Under the pieces are notes generated by a model. It was not told the origin of the DNA. It saw nothing but the letters and a program-made list of their open reading frames with translations, and ran no database searches. Below are positions 50,585-59,246 of a stretch of 64,000 nucleotides of DNA, one piece after another. Both the position numbers and the translations under genes were made by a program. Every line of letters begins with the position of its first letter. Position 1 is the first letter of the stretch. The stretch is from assembly GCF_000613245.1 (NCBI RefSeq), contig NZ_HG964937.1, forward strand, positions 763,563 to 827,562, read 5' to 3'. This DNA comes from Mycobacterium asiaticum DSM 44297 (GTDB taxonomy: Bacteria; Actinomycetota; Actinomycetes; Mycobacteriales; Mycobacteriaceae).

Positions 50585-51775
50585 TCAGCCGACGACAGCC
50601 GGCATGCTGTCCCAACCGCGCACGGTGGAGGTGCGTGAGCGCCGCGCCTCGACCATGTCCACGTCCCATTCCGGCCACCGCTTCAGCACCTCTTCGAGCG
50701 CAACGCGGCCTTCCAAGCGGGCCAAGGGAGAACCGACACAAAAGTGCGCTCCGCGGCCAAACGTCAGGTGGCCGCCTGGTTTTCGGTGGATGTCGAACCT
50801 GTCCGGGTCGTCGAAGTGGCGTTCGTCGCGGTTGGCTGACGCCAGCATGACCAGCAGGGCGCTGCCCGCCGGTACAACTTGCCCTTGAAACGTGACGTCG
50901 TCGCGGGCGACGTAGCGTGCCACGTGCGGGCCGGGCGGCTCAAAGCGAAGCAGCTCTTCGATGGCCGTCGGAATCAGCCGGTGGTCCTGGGCCAGTTCTT
51001 TGCGCTGGTCGGGGTGTTCGGCCAGGACTTTGCCCATCCAGCCGAACATTCGCCCTGTTGTCTCGACGCCAGCCCCTGCGACGACCGCCAGGAATACGGT
51101 GAGCTCCTGTTTGGTCAGCTTGCGGGTAATGCCGTTTTCGTCCTCGAACTCGACGTTCAGCAGCTCGGTGATCAGATCATCCGAAGGATTTTTCTCCCGC
51201 CACTCCACGTATTCGCCGAACATTTCACCGGTGAAGTATCGGTCCTTCTTGATCGCCATTGGTTGTCCCGCTTCGTTACGCAGCACTTGGTTGGCGTGCG
51301 CCCGCACGGCCGGCTGTTCGGCGTCGGGAATGCCGGCGAGCATTCCGATCGTGCGCATGGGCAGTTCGGCTCCCAAGTCGTTGACGAAGTCAAAGCGTTC
51401 GCTACCGATGAGCGGATCGAGACAGGCAACACAAAAGTCGCGAATTTTATCCTCGATGGCTCGCATCTTCTTCGGGGTGAACGCCTTGGACACGATCGCA
51501 CGATGAATCGTGTGCAATGGCGGATCCTCGTTGATGAATATGCCCGGCGGCATCACCGGATCTGTCATGACGACTTCAAGGATGTCGCCTTTCGCCGAAC
51601 TGAGCCGCGCCGTGTCTCTCAGCGCGGCATCGACATCCGCGTAACGGCTTATCCCCCAGAAGTTGTGCCGATCGTTGTAGTACACCGGGCGCTCGTCTCG
51701 CAGGCGCCGATAAGTCGGGTAGGGATCCAAGTCGATGTCAAAGTCCCACGGGTCGTAGTACAGATCACTCAACAT
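50585..51775 (-). CDS. Cytochrome P450 (third module)
   Basis: 396 residues. I-helix GAGVETTGRM, K-helix ELLR, heme loop LTFGRGAHFCVGSPLARLE. Substrate-recognition region INEDPPLHTIHRAIVSKAFTP is typical of bacterial class I P450s. Divergent from an SDR at 51930, and the gap holds two CTGTAC-type palindromes (51811-51826 and 51872-51887), so expression is probably controlled by the TetR at 56309. Electron donor not adjacent. Confidence 0.92.
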   Translation of the reverse strand: MLSDLYYDPWDFDIDLDPYPTYRRLRDERPVYYNDRHNFWGISRYADVDAALRDTARLSSAKGDILEVVMTDPVMPPGIFINEDPPLHTIHRAIVSKAFTPKKMRAIEDKIRDFCVACLDPLIGSERFDFVNDLGAELPMRTIGMLAGIPDAEQPAVRAHANQVLRNEAGQPMAIKKDRYFTGEMFGEYVEWREKNPSDDLITELLNVEFEDENGITRKLTKQELTVFLAVVAGAGVETTGRMFGWMGKVLAEHPDQRKELAQDHRLIPTAIEELLRFEPPGPHVARYVARDDVTFQGQVVPAGSALLVMLASANRDERHFDDPDRFDIHRKPGGHLTFGRGAHFCVGSPLARLEGRVALEEVLKRWPEWDVDMVEARRSRTSTVRGWDSMPAVVG

Positions 51776-51810
51776 CGGCTCCTCGCCCGCAGTTCATATT
51801 CGCACTCCTG

Positions 51811-51887
51811 CTGTACAACCGTACAGCCCGCCAATTTATCGAGCAACCGTGCACAAGCAAGTTGCCTGCCGCTGTACGATCGTACAA
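51811..51887. promoter_or_regulatory. Operator sites 1 and 2 of a five-site family
   Basis: CTGTACAACCGTACAG (51811-51826, a perfect 6-bp dyad around AACC) and CTGTACGATCGTACAA (51872-51887, with TGTACGATCGTACA a perfect 14-bp dyad) lie between a minus-strand P450 and a plus-strand SDR. They belong to a family CTRTRCNNYCGTAYAR that recurs at 52735, 55961 and 56999. Confidence 0.75.
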
Positions 51888-51929
51888 CCGGGCCAGGCCC
51901 GTTCAATCCAGGCGCATTGAGGGAGTGCA

Positions 51930-52700
51930 ATGAACAGTCGGTTTTCACTCGAGGGCCGCGTCGCAGTCATCACCGGAGGTGGCACCGGCATCGGGCGGGG
52001 GGCTGCGCTGGTCCTGGCCGAGCACGGCGCCAATGTGGTGCTAGCCGGGCGCCGCCCGGACCCCCTGGAATCGACGGCCAAAGAGGTGCTGGCGCTGGGG
52101 CGCCATGCGCTGCCGGTTTCTACCGACGTCACCACCGCTCAAGCGTGTCGCGGACTGGTCGACAAGGCCATCGATGAGTTCGGCCGACTCGACGTCTTGG
52201 TCAACTGCGCGGGCGGGGCCGAAACGAAGTCGATCATGAGGTGGCCGGATGATGACTTCGAAAACGTGCTGGCGCTGAACTTCAAGGCCGTATGGCACTT
52301 GTCGAAAGCGGCGGCCAAACCGATGATGGCGCAGGGGAAAGGCGCGATCGTCAATATCTCGTCGGGCGCAAGCTTGCTGGCCATGCCGCAGGCGGCCCCC
52401 TATGGTGCGGCCAAGGCGGCGGTCAACAATCTGACCGGGTCCATGGCGGCAGCGTGGGCCAAGAAAGGCATCCGGGTCAATGCAATCGCAGTCGGCGCCG
52501 TTCGCGCAGCCACTTTGACCGACGATGCCGCGCGATATGGGCTGGATCCGGAGGCAATTGCGTTGACCAACGGTCTCGGCCGTCTCGGTGAACCGGACGA
52601 GATCGGCTACGGCGTCTTGTTCTTCGCCTCGGACGCATCCAGCTTTTGCTCTGGCCAGACGCTGTACATGCATGGGGCGCCGGGCCCGGCGGGCGTATGA
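51930..52700 (+). CDS. Short-chain dehydrogenase/reductase
   Basis: 256 residues, classical SDR: VAVITGGGTGIGRGAA, NCAGGAETK (NNAG-like), NISSGAS, YGAAK. Start ATG 51930 after GGGAGTG. The glycine-rich nucleotide motif and Arg after strand 2 (LAGRRPDP) favour NADPH. Divergent from the P450, sharing operator sites 1 and 2. A substrate alcohol or ketone is expected but unknown. Confidence 0.88.
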   Translation: MNSRFSLEGRVAVITGGGTGIGRGAALVLAEHGANVVLAGRRPDPLESTAKEVLALGRHALPVSTDVTTAQACRGLVDKAIDEFGRLDVLVNCAGGAETKSIMRWPDDDFENVLALNFKAVWHLSKAAAKPMMAQGKGAIVNISSGASLLAMPQAAPYGAAKAAVNNLTGSMAAAWAKKGIRVNAIAVGAVRAATLTDDAARYGLDPEAIALTNGLGRLGEPDEIGYGVLFFASDASSFCSGQTLYMHGAPGPAGV

Positions 52701-52734
52701 GCGAGGCGAGCTTCTTGTGCCGCCAGTGAGGGCG

Positions 52735-52750
52735 CTATACAGTCGTATAG
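52735..52750. promoter_or_regulatory. Operator site 3
   Basis: CTATACAGTCGTATAG, extended to 9-bp perfect arms GCGCTATAC and GTATAGCGC around AGTC (52732-52753). It lies 38 bases before the next SDR start, the most symmetrical of the five sites, between two co-directional SDR genes. This implies that the second SDR has its own regulated promoter. Confidence 0.75.
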
Positions 52751-52787
52751 CGCATGGGCGCGGCATCTGCGACGAGGAGTGATGTGA

Positions 52788-53531
52788 GTGAGCCGAACGG
52801 CCTTGGTAACCGGTGCGGCATCTGGCCTCGGCAAGGCGATTTCCCTGAAACTCGCCGCCGACGGCCATCGGATCGCCGTTGTGGACCTAAACCTCGAGCG
52901 GGCCGAGAAGGTCGCCGCCGAGATCCACGCGGCAGGCGCGCAGGCGATCGCCATCGGTGCCGATGTGTCCGACGAAGCAGCGGTGATATCCGCTTTCAGC
53001 AATGCCCGTGACGCTCTTGGGCCTGTCGAAATACTCGTGACTAGCGCTGCGATCGCCGGTTTCACGCGGTTCGACCAGATCAGCCTCGACGAGTGGAATC
53101 GCTATCTGGCCGTCAACCTCACCGGCACCTTCCTGTGCGCTCGCGCGGCGCTTTCGGACATGGTGGCGGGCAATTGGGGCCGCATCGTCACGATCTCGTC
53201 CGCCGCAGGCCAACAGGGCGCCCCGAGGCAGGGCCACTATTCGGCCACCAAGGGCGGCGTCATCGCCATGACGAAGACAATCGCACTGGACTACGCCCGC
53301 AAGGGCATCACCGCGAATACCGTGCCGCCGTATGTCATTGACTCGCCGATGCTTCGGCAGCAGCAGGACGAGGGCAAGCTTCCCGGCACGGAGGTGTTGA
53401 TCCAAGCGATCCCGGCGGGGCGCCTCGGCGTTGCCGGCGAGGTCGCCGAGGTGTGTTCTTTCCTGTGCACGGAGGGCGCGGGTTATGTCAACGGACAGGT
53501 CATAGGTGTCAATGGGGGAGCAGTTGTTTGA
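52788..53531 (+). CDS. Short-chain dehydrogenase/reductase
   Basis: 247 residues from GTG 52788, with GAGGAG upstream. TGAASGLGKAI cofactor motif, DLN (Asp after strand 2, favouring NAD), TSAAIAG (NNAG-like), ISSAAG catalytic Ser, YSATK and VPPYVIDSP. Resembles FabG-like SDRs acting on 3-hydroxyacyl or cyclic alcohols. Under operator site 3. Followed by a ferredoxin remnant and a P450. Confidence 0.88.
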   Translation: MSRTALVTGAASGLGKAISLKLAADGHRIAVVDLNLERAEKVAAEIHAAGAQAIAIGADVSDEAAVISAFSNARDALGPVEILVTSAAIAGFTRFDQISLDEWNRYLAVNLTGTFLCARAALSDMVAGNWGRIVTISSAAGQQGAPRQGHYSATKGGVIAMTKTIALDYARKGITANTVPPYVIDSPMLRQQQDEGKLPGTEVLIQAIPAGRLGVAGEVAEVCSFLCTEGAGYVNGQVIGVNGGAVV

Positions 53532-53579
53532 CGACACCAAACGAAAAATTCTGCACAACAACGTATTTCGGAGGCGCAA

Positions 53580-53683
53580 TGCGGATCAGGGTTGACCCGA
53601 CGCGATGTCAGGGCGACACCTTGTGCGCCATGATCGCTTCCGAATCGCGCCGCACAGGACGGGCGACCGGAGCTATGACGTGA
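53580..53683 (+). pseudogene. Truncated ferredoxin (N-terminal half only)
   Basis: 34 codons MRIRVDPTRCQGDTLCAMIASE followed by unrelated residues (SRRTGRATGAMT) to TGA. The start matches the CxxDxxC ferredoxins that partner P450s (compare the intact CxxHxxC one at 41395), but the second half with the third cluster Cys in a CP motif is missing, so no cluster can form. The stop overlaps the next P450 start as GTGA (53680-53683). A deletion of about 30 codons seems to have been joined in frame with the P450 start. The P450 must use another ferredoxin. Confidence 0.75.
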
Positions 53684-55047
53684 GTGCCCCGTCGAGCAAG
53701 CCCGTCGATCGGTTCGAGGCTCCCCAGTACCCGTTCGATCGCCATTCCGGCGACTATCGTGATCGATTCCTGGAAATCACCCATGACATGCACAGGCGGT
53801 GTCCGATTGCCTGGACCGACACCTACGACGGGCACTGGGTCGCCGCCGGTGGTCGCGAAGTTTTCGAACTCGCGCGGTGCCCGCACCTCTCCAACGATCA
53901 CGACGTTCACCATCAACGCCGAGGCTACAAAGGCATCTCCATACCGTTGACGGTCGAATCGGAGAACTTCCGCGGCGGCATGCTCGAGATGGACGACCCA
54001 GAGCACCGGTACTACCGAACGGTGCTCAATCCGTATCTGTCGCCGGCGGCAGTCAAGCGGTGGGAACCCTTCGTCGACCAGATCACGCGTGCCTGTATCG
54101 ATGACCGTATCGAGACAGGGCGCATTGACTTCGTTGACGACCTGGCCAACGTGGTACCGGCTGTGCTCACACTGGCGATGCTCGGGATCCCCCTGGAGAA
54201 GTGGACGGTCTACAACGAGCCGGCACATGCATTGGTCTATACGCAACCCGACTCGCCCGAGGCCGCACGGACGCGCGAGCTGTATCTGGCGATGGGAGTC
54301 GACCTTTATGCCAATCTCGTCGAGATCCGCGAACACCCCCGCCCCGGCATCATCGACGCCCTAGCCAAGCTTCGCATCGACGGCGAGCCGCCCCCCGATA
54401 TCGAGCTGATCGGCATGCTTAACCTGCTGATCGGTGGCGGCTTCGACACCACCACTGCATTGTCCGCGCACGCACTGGAGTGGTTGTCGCAGCACCCCGA
54501 GGAGCGCACGCGTCTCAGCCGAGACCGCGACAGCCTGCTAAACCCCGCCACCGAGGAGTTCCTGCGCTACTTCACCCCGGCGCCCGGCGACGCGCGCACC
54601 ATCGCCGAAAACATGGAAATGTTCGGCGTCAGACTGCAAGAGGGCGAGCGACTGTGGCTGTCCTGGGCGATGGCCAACCGCGACCCGGCGCTGTTCAGCG
54701 ATCCCGACAGCGTCGTCCTCGACCGAAAGGGCAACCGCCACTTCAGCTTCGGACTTGGTGTGCACCGGTGTATCGGCTCCAATGTGGCCCGCACCGTGTT
54801 CAAGTCCATGCTCACCGCGGTGCTCGACCGGATGCCGGACTATCGGTGCGTGGCGGAGGGGACCGTGCACTACGACAGCATCGGCGTGATTCAAGGCATG
54901 CGTCACTTACCCGCTTCGTTCACTCCCGGCCGCAGATCGGGACCGGGTGTGGCGGAGACGGTGCAGCGACTGCAAAAGGTCTGTACCGAACAAGGTTTGG
55001 CGCGTCCCATCACCGAATACAAGGAGACGGCCAAAATATGGCCGTGA
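53680..55047 (+). CDS. Cytochrome P450 (third module, second P450)
   Basis: 455 residues from GTG 53680, long for the class because of a C-terminal tail (GRRSGPGVAETVQRLQKVCTEQGLARPITEYKETAKIWP). I-helix GGGFDTTTAL, K-helix EFLR and heme loop FSFGLGVHRCIGSNVART. Start chosen from the GTGA overlap with the ferredoxin fragment. It belongs to the same transcript as the SDRs. The tail has no known motif. A distinct sequence type from the other six P450s. Confidence 0.9.
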   Translation: MSAPSSKPVDRFEAPQYPFDRHSGDYRDRFLEITHDMHRRCPIAWTDTYDGHWVAAGGREVFELARCPHLSNDHDVHHQRRGYKGISIPLTVESENFRGGMLEMDDPEHRYYRTVLNPYLSPAAVKRWEPFVDQITRACIDDRIETGRIDFVDDLANVVPAVLTLAMLGIPLEKWTVYNEPAHALVYTQPDSPEAARTRELYLAMGVDLYANLVEIREHPRPGIIDALAKLRIDGEPPPDIELIGMLNLLIGGGFDTTTALSAHALEWLSQHPEERTRLSRDRDSLLNPATEEFLRYFTPAPGDARTIAENMEMFGVRLQEGERLWLSWAMANRDPALFSDPDSVVLDRKGNRHFSFGLGVHRCIGSNVARTVFKSMLTAVLDRMPDYRCVAEGTVHYDSIGVIQGMRHLPASFTPGRRSGPGVAETVQRLQKVCTEQGLARPITEYKETAKIWP

Positions 55048-55058
55048 GGAGCACATCC

Positions 55059-55922
55059 ATGCCCGACGACAAGCCCGTTGCCCTGGTAACGGGAGCCAGC
55101 CGCGGCGCGGGGGCTGGTATCGCCCGCGCGCTTGGCAGCCACGGCTGTACGGTCTATGTCACCGGCCGCACCCGGGGCGACGCCGCACCGCCGTCCAAGG
55201 GCAGCATCGACGAGACAGCCGCCCAGGTGACCGCCGCGGGCGGCCAGGGCATCGCGGTGGGCGTGGACCATGGGGACGACGACCAGGTCAAGGCGTTGTT
55301 CGACCGGATCCGCGAGGAGGCGGGCCAGCTCGACATACTGGTCAACAATGCCGCCATCATCCGTGACGAGATGATGGGGCGTACCAAGTTCTGGGAGGAA
55401 CCCCTCAGCGTCCTGGACACACTCAACGTGGGGCTGCGCAGCAGCTACGTCGCCACAGTCCATGCTGCGCCGTTGATGCTTCCGCAGCGCAAGGGGTTGG
55501 TCGCGTTCTCGTCATCCTCAGGGGCGGTGCACTACGCGTTTGGTCCCGCCTACGGCGTCCCGAAGGCCGGCACCGACAAGATGGCCGCCGACATGGCGTT
55601 TGACTTGCGTGAGTATGGGATCGCGGCCGTGTCGATCTGGATGGGATCGCTACTCACCGACAGGGTACGAAAGATCATTGCGAGCAACCCGGAAAAGTTC
55701 GGTCACATAATCGAATCCGCCGAGACACCCGAACTGACGGGACACGTCATTTGGGCCCTCTACAACGACCCGGACTTGATGACGGTCAGCGGACAGACGC
55801 TGATCGGTGCGGAACTGGCGGTCAGGTACGGCATCACCGACGACGGAGGACGTCAACCGCCGTCCTACCGGAACCTGTTCGATGTCCATCCGCACCGGCA
55901 GTGCGCACACGTCATGCGTTGA
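55059..55922 (+). CDS. Short-chain dehydrogenase/reductase
   Basis: 287 residues from ATG 55059, with GAGGAG 8 bases upstream. VALVTGASRGAGAGIA, NNAAII (NNAG), FSSSSGAVHYAFGPAYGVPKAG (Ser and YxxxK as YGVPK) and a C-terminal extension. Resembles SDRs annotated as oxidoreductases in P450 clusters. It is the last gene before operator site 4. Role: probably alcohol oxidation in this small module. Confidence 0.87.
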   Translation: MPDDKPVALVTGASRGAGAGIARALGSHGCTVYVTGRTRGDAAPPSKGSIDETAAQVTAAGGQGIAVGVDHGDDDQVKALFDRIREEAGQLDILVNNAAIIRDEMMGRTKFWEEPLSVLDTLNVGLRSSYVATVHAAPLMLPQRKGLVAFSSSSGAVHYAFGPAYGVPKAGTDKMAADMAFDLREYGIAAVSIWMGSLLTDRVRKIIASNPEKFGHIIESAETPELTGHVIWALYNDPDLMTVSGQTLIGAELAVRYGITDDGGRQPPSYRNLFDVHPHRQCAHVMR

Positions 55923-55960
55923 TGGCAGACGACGAGCGCGCGTCTGCCCAACCTGCAACC

Positions 55961-55976
55961 CTATGCAATCGTATAG
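55961..55976. promoter_or_regulatory. Operator site 4
   Basis: CTATGCAATCGTATAG, with a further half-site ACGTATAGC at 55984-55992. It lies in the gap upstream of the truncated flavin monooxygenase end, so it may have controlled a gene that is now deleted. Matches the shared family at all conserved positions. Confidence 0.6.
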
Positions 55977-56095
55977 CTGACGGACGTATAGCAAGTTGTT
56001 TTCCGCCGAGCCGAGACGAGGGCGCAATTCGCTAGCGCCCATGCGGAACTCATGTTTGTTTCGGCGATGTCCCTGGAGGCGCAGGAGTCGACGGG

Positions 56096-56296
56096 GTGCA
56101 GGTCATGAACGCGTTGCTGCCCGAGAGCTACGAAGAATTCTTCGAGCATGTGGTCCCGGTACTTCAGGACAAGGGCCTTATGCAGAAGGAGTACCGTTTG
56201 GGAACCTTGCGCGAGAAGCTGTTTGACGCGCCTACCGCAGACATCAGTCAGCGGCATCCCGCCTACGGCTACCGTGGGATGTCCTGCGGCGCGTGA
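56096..56296 (+). pseudogene. C-terminal remnant of a flavin-dependent (NtaA/DszA-type) monooxygenase
   Basis: About 65 codons: LLPESYEEFFEHVVPVLQDKGLMQKEYRLGTLREKLFDAP resembles the last helices of the long-chain luciferase-like NtaA/SnaA/DszA flavoproteins, whose C-terminus ends in VVPxLQxxGLxxxEYxxxTLRExL. The rest of the roughly 440-residue enzyme is absent, so it is a remnant. It sits after operator site 4, which may once have controlled the intact gene. The match is from recalled family pattern, not an alignment. Confidence 0.55.
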
Positions 56297-56308
56297 CACG
56301 CCCCAGTC

Positions 56309-56953
56309 CTAGGTCTTAGCTGCACCGCGCCGGCGCGAGGTCGGTTTCCGCTTGCGGCGGTTGGCGGGTGGTTCCACGGCATCAATGTAACGCGTGAACG
56401 CTTTGGTGACCTCGTCGTGCGCTGACTTCACGCCGATGCCCTTTTCGAGGTTGAGGAACTTCGGCAGCCCCGACATAAGGAGCTGCAGCGCTGGAAGTGA
56501 CAGGTCACCGATTGGTCGAGCGTTCTTGCCGAACTTGGCAACAAGCGCATCCAATTGCATCTTGCGCACGCTCTCCGTCACCGCGGCGATCTCGGTGCGA
56601 ATGGACTTGCGGTGGTTTCCCAGGGCCATGAACTCGGTCATCAATGCTCCCGTCGCCTCTTCCCAGGAGTACTCCCATACCGCACGCAGGGGCTCATCGG
56701 CGCGGCGTTCCAGTGCCTCGGTGAGATAGCTCAAGTTGCGCTCGGAGTAGCGCCTAATGGCAGCAACGAAAATGTCGTCGAGATTGGGAAAGTAGTACTG
56801 AACCAGGCTCGGAGTGACACCCGCCTTCGTTGCGAGCGCTCGGTAGGTGACGCTGGGATAGCCCTCGTCGAGCATCATTTTTTCGACGCAGTCGAGAAGG
56901 GCGTCCCGCGTCTTGGACGTTTCGGCGCCTACACGCCGCGAGGATGTCGCCAT
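56309..56953 (-). CDS. TetR-family regulator, candidate controller of the five-site operator family
   Basis: 214 residues. Helix-turn-helix: ALLDCVEKMMLDEGYPSVTYRALATKAGVTPSLVQYYFPNLDDIFVAAI. The C-terminus is strongly basic (PPANRRKRKPTSRRRGAAKT). It is divergent from the NTF2-fold gene at 57067 and site 5 (56999-57014) lies between, as expected for autoregulation. The operator half CTRTAC/GTAYAG and its recurrence only in this 5.2-kb stretch point to this protein as the regulator. Assignment is by position; binding is untested. Confidence 0.85.
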   Translation of the reverse strand: MATSSRRVGAETSKTRDALLDCVEKMMLDEGYPSVTYRALATKAGVTPSLVQYYFPNLDDIFVAAIRRYSERNLSYLTEALERRADEPLRAVWEYSWEEATGALMTEFMALGNHRKSIRTEIAAVTESVRKMQLDALVAKFGKNARPIGDLSLPALQLLMSGLPKFLNLEKGIGVKSAHDEVTKAFTRYIDAVEPPANRRKRKPTSRRRGAAKT

Positions 56954-56998
56954 GGCCTTCCGATCTGTCGATTACTCGTATTGTCCACCCGACTCCTG

Positions 56999-57014
56999 CT
57001 GTACACTCGTATAG
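56999..57014. promoter_or_regulatory. Operator site 5
   Basis: CTGTACACTCGTATAG, 53 bases before the ATG at 57067 and 46 bases from the TetR start, in a divergent gap. It completes the family of five sites in 51.8-57.0 kb. Confidence 0.75.
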
Positions 57015-57066
57015 TGCCACCAGCATCGATCTAGTCGACGTTGACCGACGCGTTAGGCGGGACCAC

Positions 57067-57630
57067 ATGACCATGTATGTCCAGCAAGACACTCTTAAGC
57101 AGGACGTGCGCTACCTGATGGATCGCACAGAGATCCTCGACTGTATCTCCCGCCATGCCCGTGGCTGCGACCGTCACGACGTCGACCTCATCACGTCGGC
57201 ATACCATAGGGACGGCGTCGACGAGCACGGCCACGCCGTCAATGCGGGTCCTGATTACGGCGAATGGGCGAACCGCGCGCATGCGGAGACCTCTCGCGTG
57301 CACACGCACAACATCACCACCCACACCTGCGAGATCGACGGAGACACTGCACATGCCGAGAGCTATGTCATTGTCGTACTGATAGGACCCGACGGAAAGA
57401 GCGCGCAATTCATCACCGGCCGCTACGTCGACCGCTTGGAGCGACGAGATGGCATGTGGCGCATCATGGTTCGGCGATCAACGGTGGAGGGCATGTTTTT
57501 GGCCGACGCTCGAGTGCTCCAGTCCTCATTCTTTACGGAGAAGGGTTACCAGGTCGGCACCCGGGACCGCAGCGATCTGTCCTACCAACGTCCCCTGACC
57601 ATCGATCACCCGGCGCCAGCGCGGTGGTAG
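57067..57630 (+). CDS. SnoaL-like NTF2-fold protein
   Basis: 187 residues from ATG 57067. NTF2-like pattern: MDRTEILDCISRHARGCDRHDVDLITSAYHRDGVDEHG, then THNITTHTCEIDGDTAHAESYVIVVL and WRIMVRRSTVEGMF. This type (PF13577-like) includes dehydratases and isomerases such as bile-acid 7-alpha-dehydratase BaiE; His and Asp residues for such chemistry are present. Divergent from the TetR with operator site 5 between. The reaction is not assigned. Confidence 0.78.
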   Translation: MTMYVQQDTLKQDVRYLMDRTEILDCISRHARGCDRHDVDLITSAYHRDGVDEHGHAVNAGPDYGEWANRAHAETSRVHTHNITTHTCEIDGDTAHAESYVIVVLIGPDGKSAQFITGRYVDRLERRDGMWRIMVRRSTVEGMFLADARVLQSSFFTEKGYQVGTRDRSDLSYQRPLTIDHPAPARW

Positions 57631-57782
57631 GCGCCGATCGCTGGACCACTTGACAATTCGGATCGGTTATTGGTGCTCCTGCGGACTTCATGGCACACCC
57701 GTGGTCCCATCACTTGGCAAGCGACAATATGCCGCTTGTATTCTGAGTCGCGGGCAAGTGACGAGCTTTCGAGGGGGCGTCC

Positions 57783-58187
57783 ATGTATCTGCCGACTGTT
57801 CGTTCGGCCACTACAGCGTGGCTCGCAGGAACCGCAGTGGCGCTGGTGGTGCAGGGAGCGTTTCCGGAAAAATTCGCCGCGACTACAGCGTGGGGCAGCA
57901 ACCCCGGGTGGCAGCGCGAGATCGCAATCTGGAACCTGGGTACTTTGGTCGCGGGGACGGCTATCGTCGCAGGCTTTGGCGACCCCGTGCGCGCGCAACT
58001 ACGTGGCCTGGCCGTCCTCTCCGCGCTGTTCGGGACCAACCACGCTATCGCCGCAGCGCGGTCGGGCAAGCCTGGCAACATCGCGTGGGCGGTAATCAAC
58101 GGCTGCGGCGTAGTATCCGCGCTCTCCGCCCTGTTAGGGCGAACGCCCGAACCAACGGCCTCATCACGGATCCTGCGTAATACGTAG
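57783..58187 (+). CDS. Small membrane protein, unknown function
   Basis: 134 residues, about four transmembrane segments predicted: residues about 8-28, 49-68, 75-92 and 103-122, with Gly/Ala-rich helices. No motif I recognise. ATG 57783 is preceded by GAGGGGGCG. It stands alone in a 780-base stretch between the NTF2-fold gene and the methyltransferase. The 224 bases after it to 58410 hold no gene or clear signal. Confidence 0.65.
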   Translation: MYLPTVRSATTAWLAGTAVALVVQGAFPEKFAATTAWGSNPGWQREIAIWNLGTLVAGTAIVAGFGDPVRAQLRGLAVLSALFGTNHAIAAARSGKPGNIAWAVINGCGVVSALSALLGRTPEPTASSRILRNT

Positions 58188-58410
58188 GTTGGCCATCAAC
58201 CGACTCCGAACAGCCTTACTTCTGCACGTATTTTGTGCTGCCCGGACCTCTCACCGCCGCCCGACGGCTGCACACCATCGGTGACGCGGGCTACCGATGC
58301 ACAAACCGATGTCACGCAGATGGTATCGGCTGAAATCGGCTAACTGGATCTACATAATGCCGTATAGTTCATCGAATACCATTTTCGGTTGACGCGAAAA
58401 GAGACTGTCG

Positions 58411-59151
58411 ATGACGTCGGATCATACGCATACCACGGGATACGACTGGGATCAGATAGTGAAAATGCCCGTCGCGAGCCAAGAATGGCACACGGGACGG
58501 CAGGTTCTTAACTTCTATCCGATGGATAAAGATTATCGGGATTCGCCGGCAGCCCGGGCGTTCGTGACAACTTACTTCAAGAATGCAGAGGCTCTGAACA
58601 CAGATGCGGCACTGCTCAAATTCGGGTCCGATCACGTCACGCTGCGCGGGGCTTTCCTGGAGATGGGTGTGTGTACGGGAAAGACCATCAACTTCATTGC
58701 CGCACTGAACCCGGAGCAGCGCATCTGGGGATTTGATTCGTTCCAGGGGCTTCCGGATGACTGGACGCGCACGGACCTCACCTTTCCCCGCGGATCTTTT
58801 CAGGTGATTGCCGAGGGATGGATGCCACCCGTTCTTCACAACGTCTCTCTGGTAAAGGGCATGTTTAGTGACACGCTTGCGCGTTTCAAAGAAGAGGTTC
58901 TGAAGTCTGACCCCATCGCTTTCCTGCACGTCGATTGTGACATATATTCTTCGACGAAAGAAGTTTTCGACCACCTCGCTGAAAATATTGTGTCGGGTAC
59001 CGTGATCGTGTTCGATGAGTTTTATAATTACCCGGAAGCCGAAATGCATGAATTTAAGGCATTCCAGGAGTTCCTGGACGCGACCGGAAAGCGGGCCGTT
59101 TATCTCGCATATAATCAGTATTTTGAACAAGCGGTCGCCCGGATAGCCTGA
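58411..59151 (+). CDS. TylF-type O-methyltransferase, likely recently acquired
   Basis: 246 residues with the class I SAM fold of the TylF/macrocin O-methyltransferase family: FLEMGVCTGKT (SAM motif I), IWGFDSFQGLPDDW, FLHVDCDIYSSTKEV and FDEFYNYPEAEMHEFKAF, where Asp/His may bind a divalent metal. Base composition differs from its neighbours, with many A/T-ending codons (GAAAATATT, TTTTATAAT, GAATTTAAG), so it was probably acquired by horizontal transfer. No sugar or polyketide genes are near, so its acceptor is unknown. Confidence 0.85.
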   Translation: MTSDHTHTTGYDWDQIVKMPVASQEWHTGRQVLNFYPMDKDYRDSPAARAFVTTYFKNAEALNTDAALLKFGSDHVTLRGAFLEMGVCTGKTINFIAALNPEQRIWGFDSFQGLPDDWTRTDLTFPRGSFQVIAEGWMPPVLHNVSLVKGMFSDTLARFKEEVLKSDPIAFLHVDCDIYSSTKEVFDHLAENIVSGTVIVFDEFYNYPEAEMHEFKAFQEFLDATGKRAVYLAYNQYFEQAVARIA

Positions 59152-59246
59152 CATCAACTGCCTGTCGGTGCCCGAACACCCCTATCCACGGGCACGAGAG
59201 TCGATGGGCCCTCGAATGTTGGGCTCGGTAGCGGCCCGGTGCTGGG

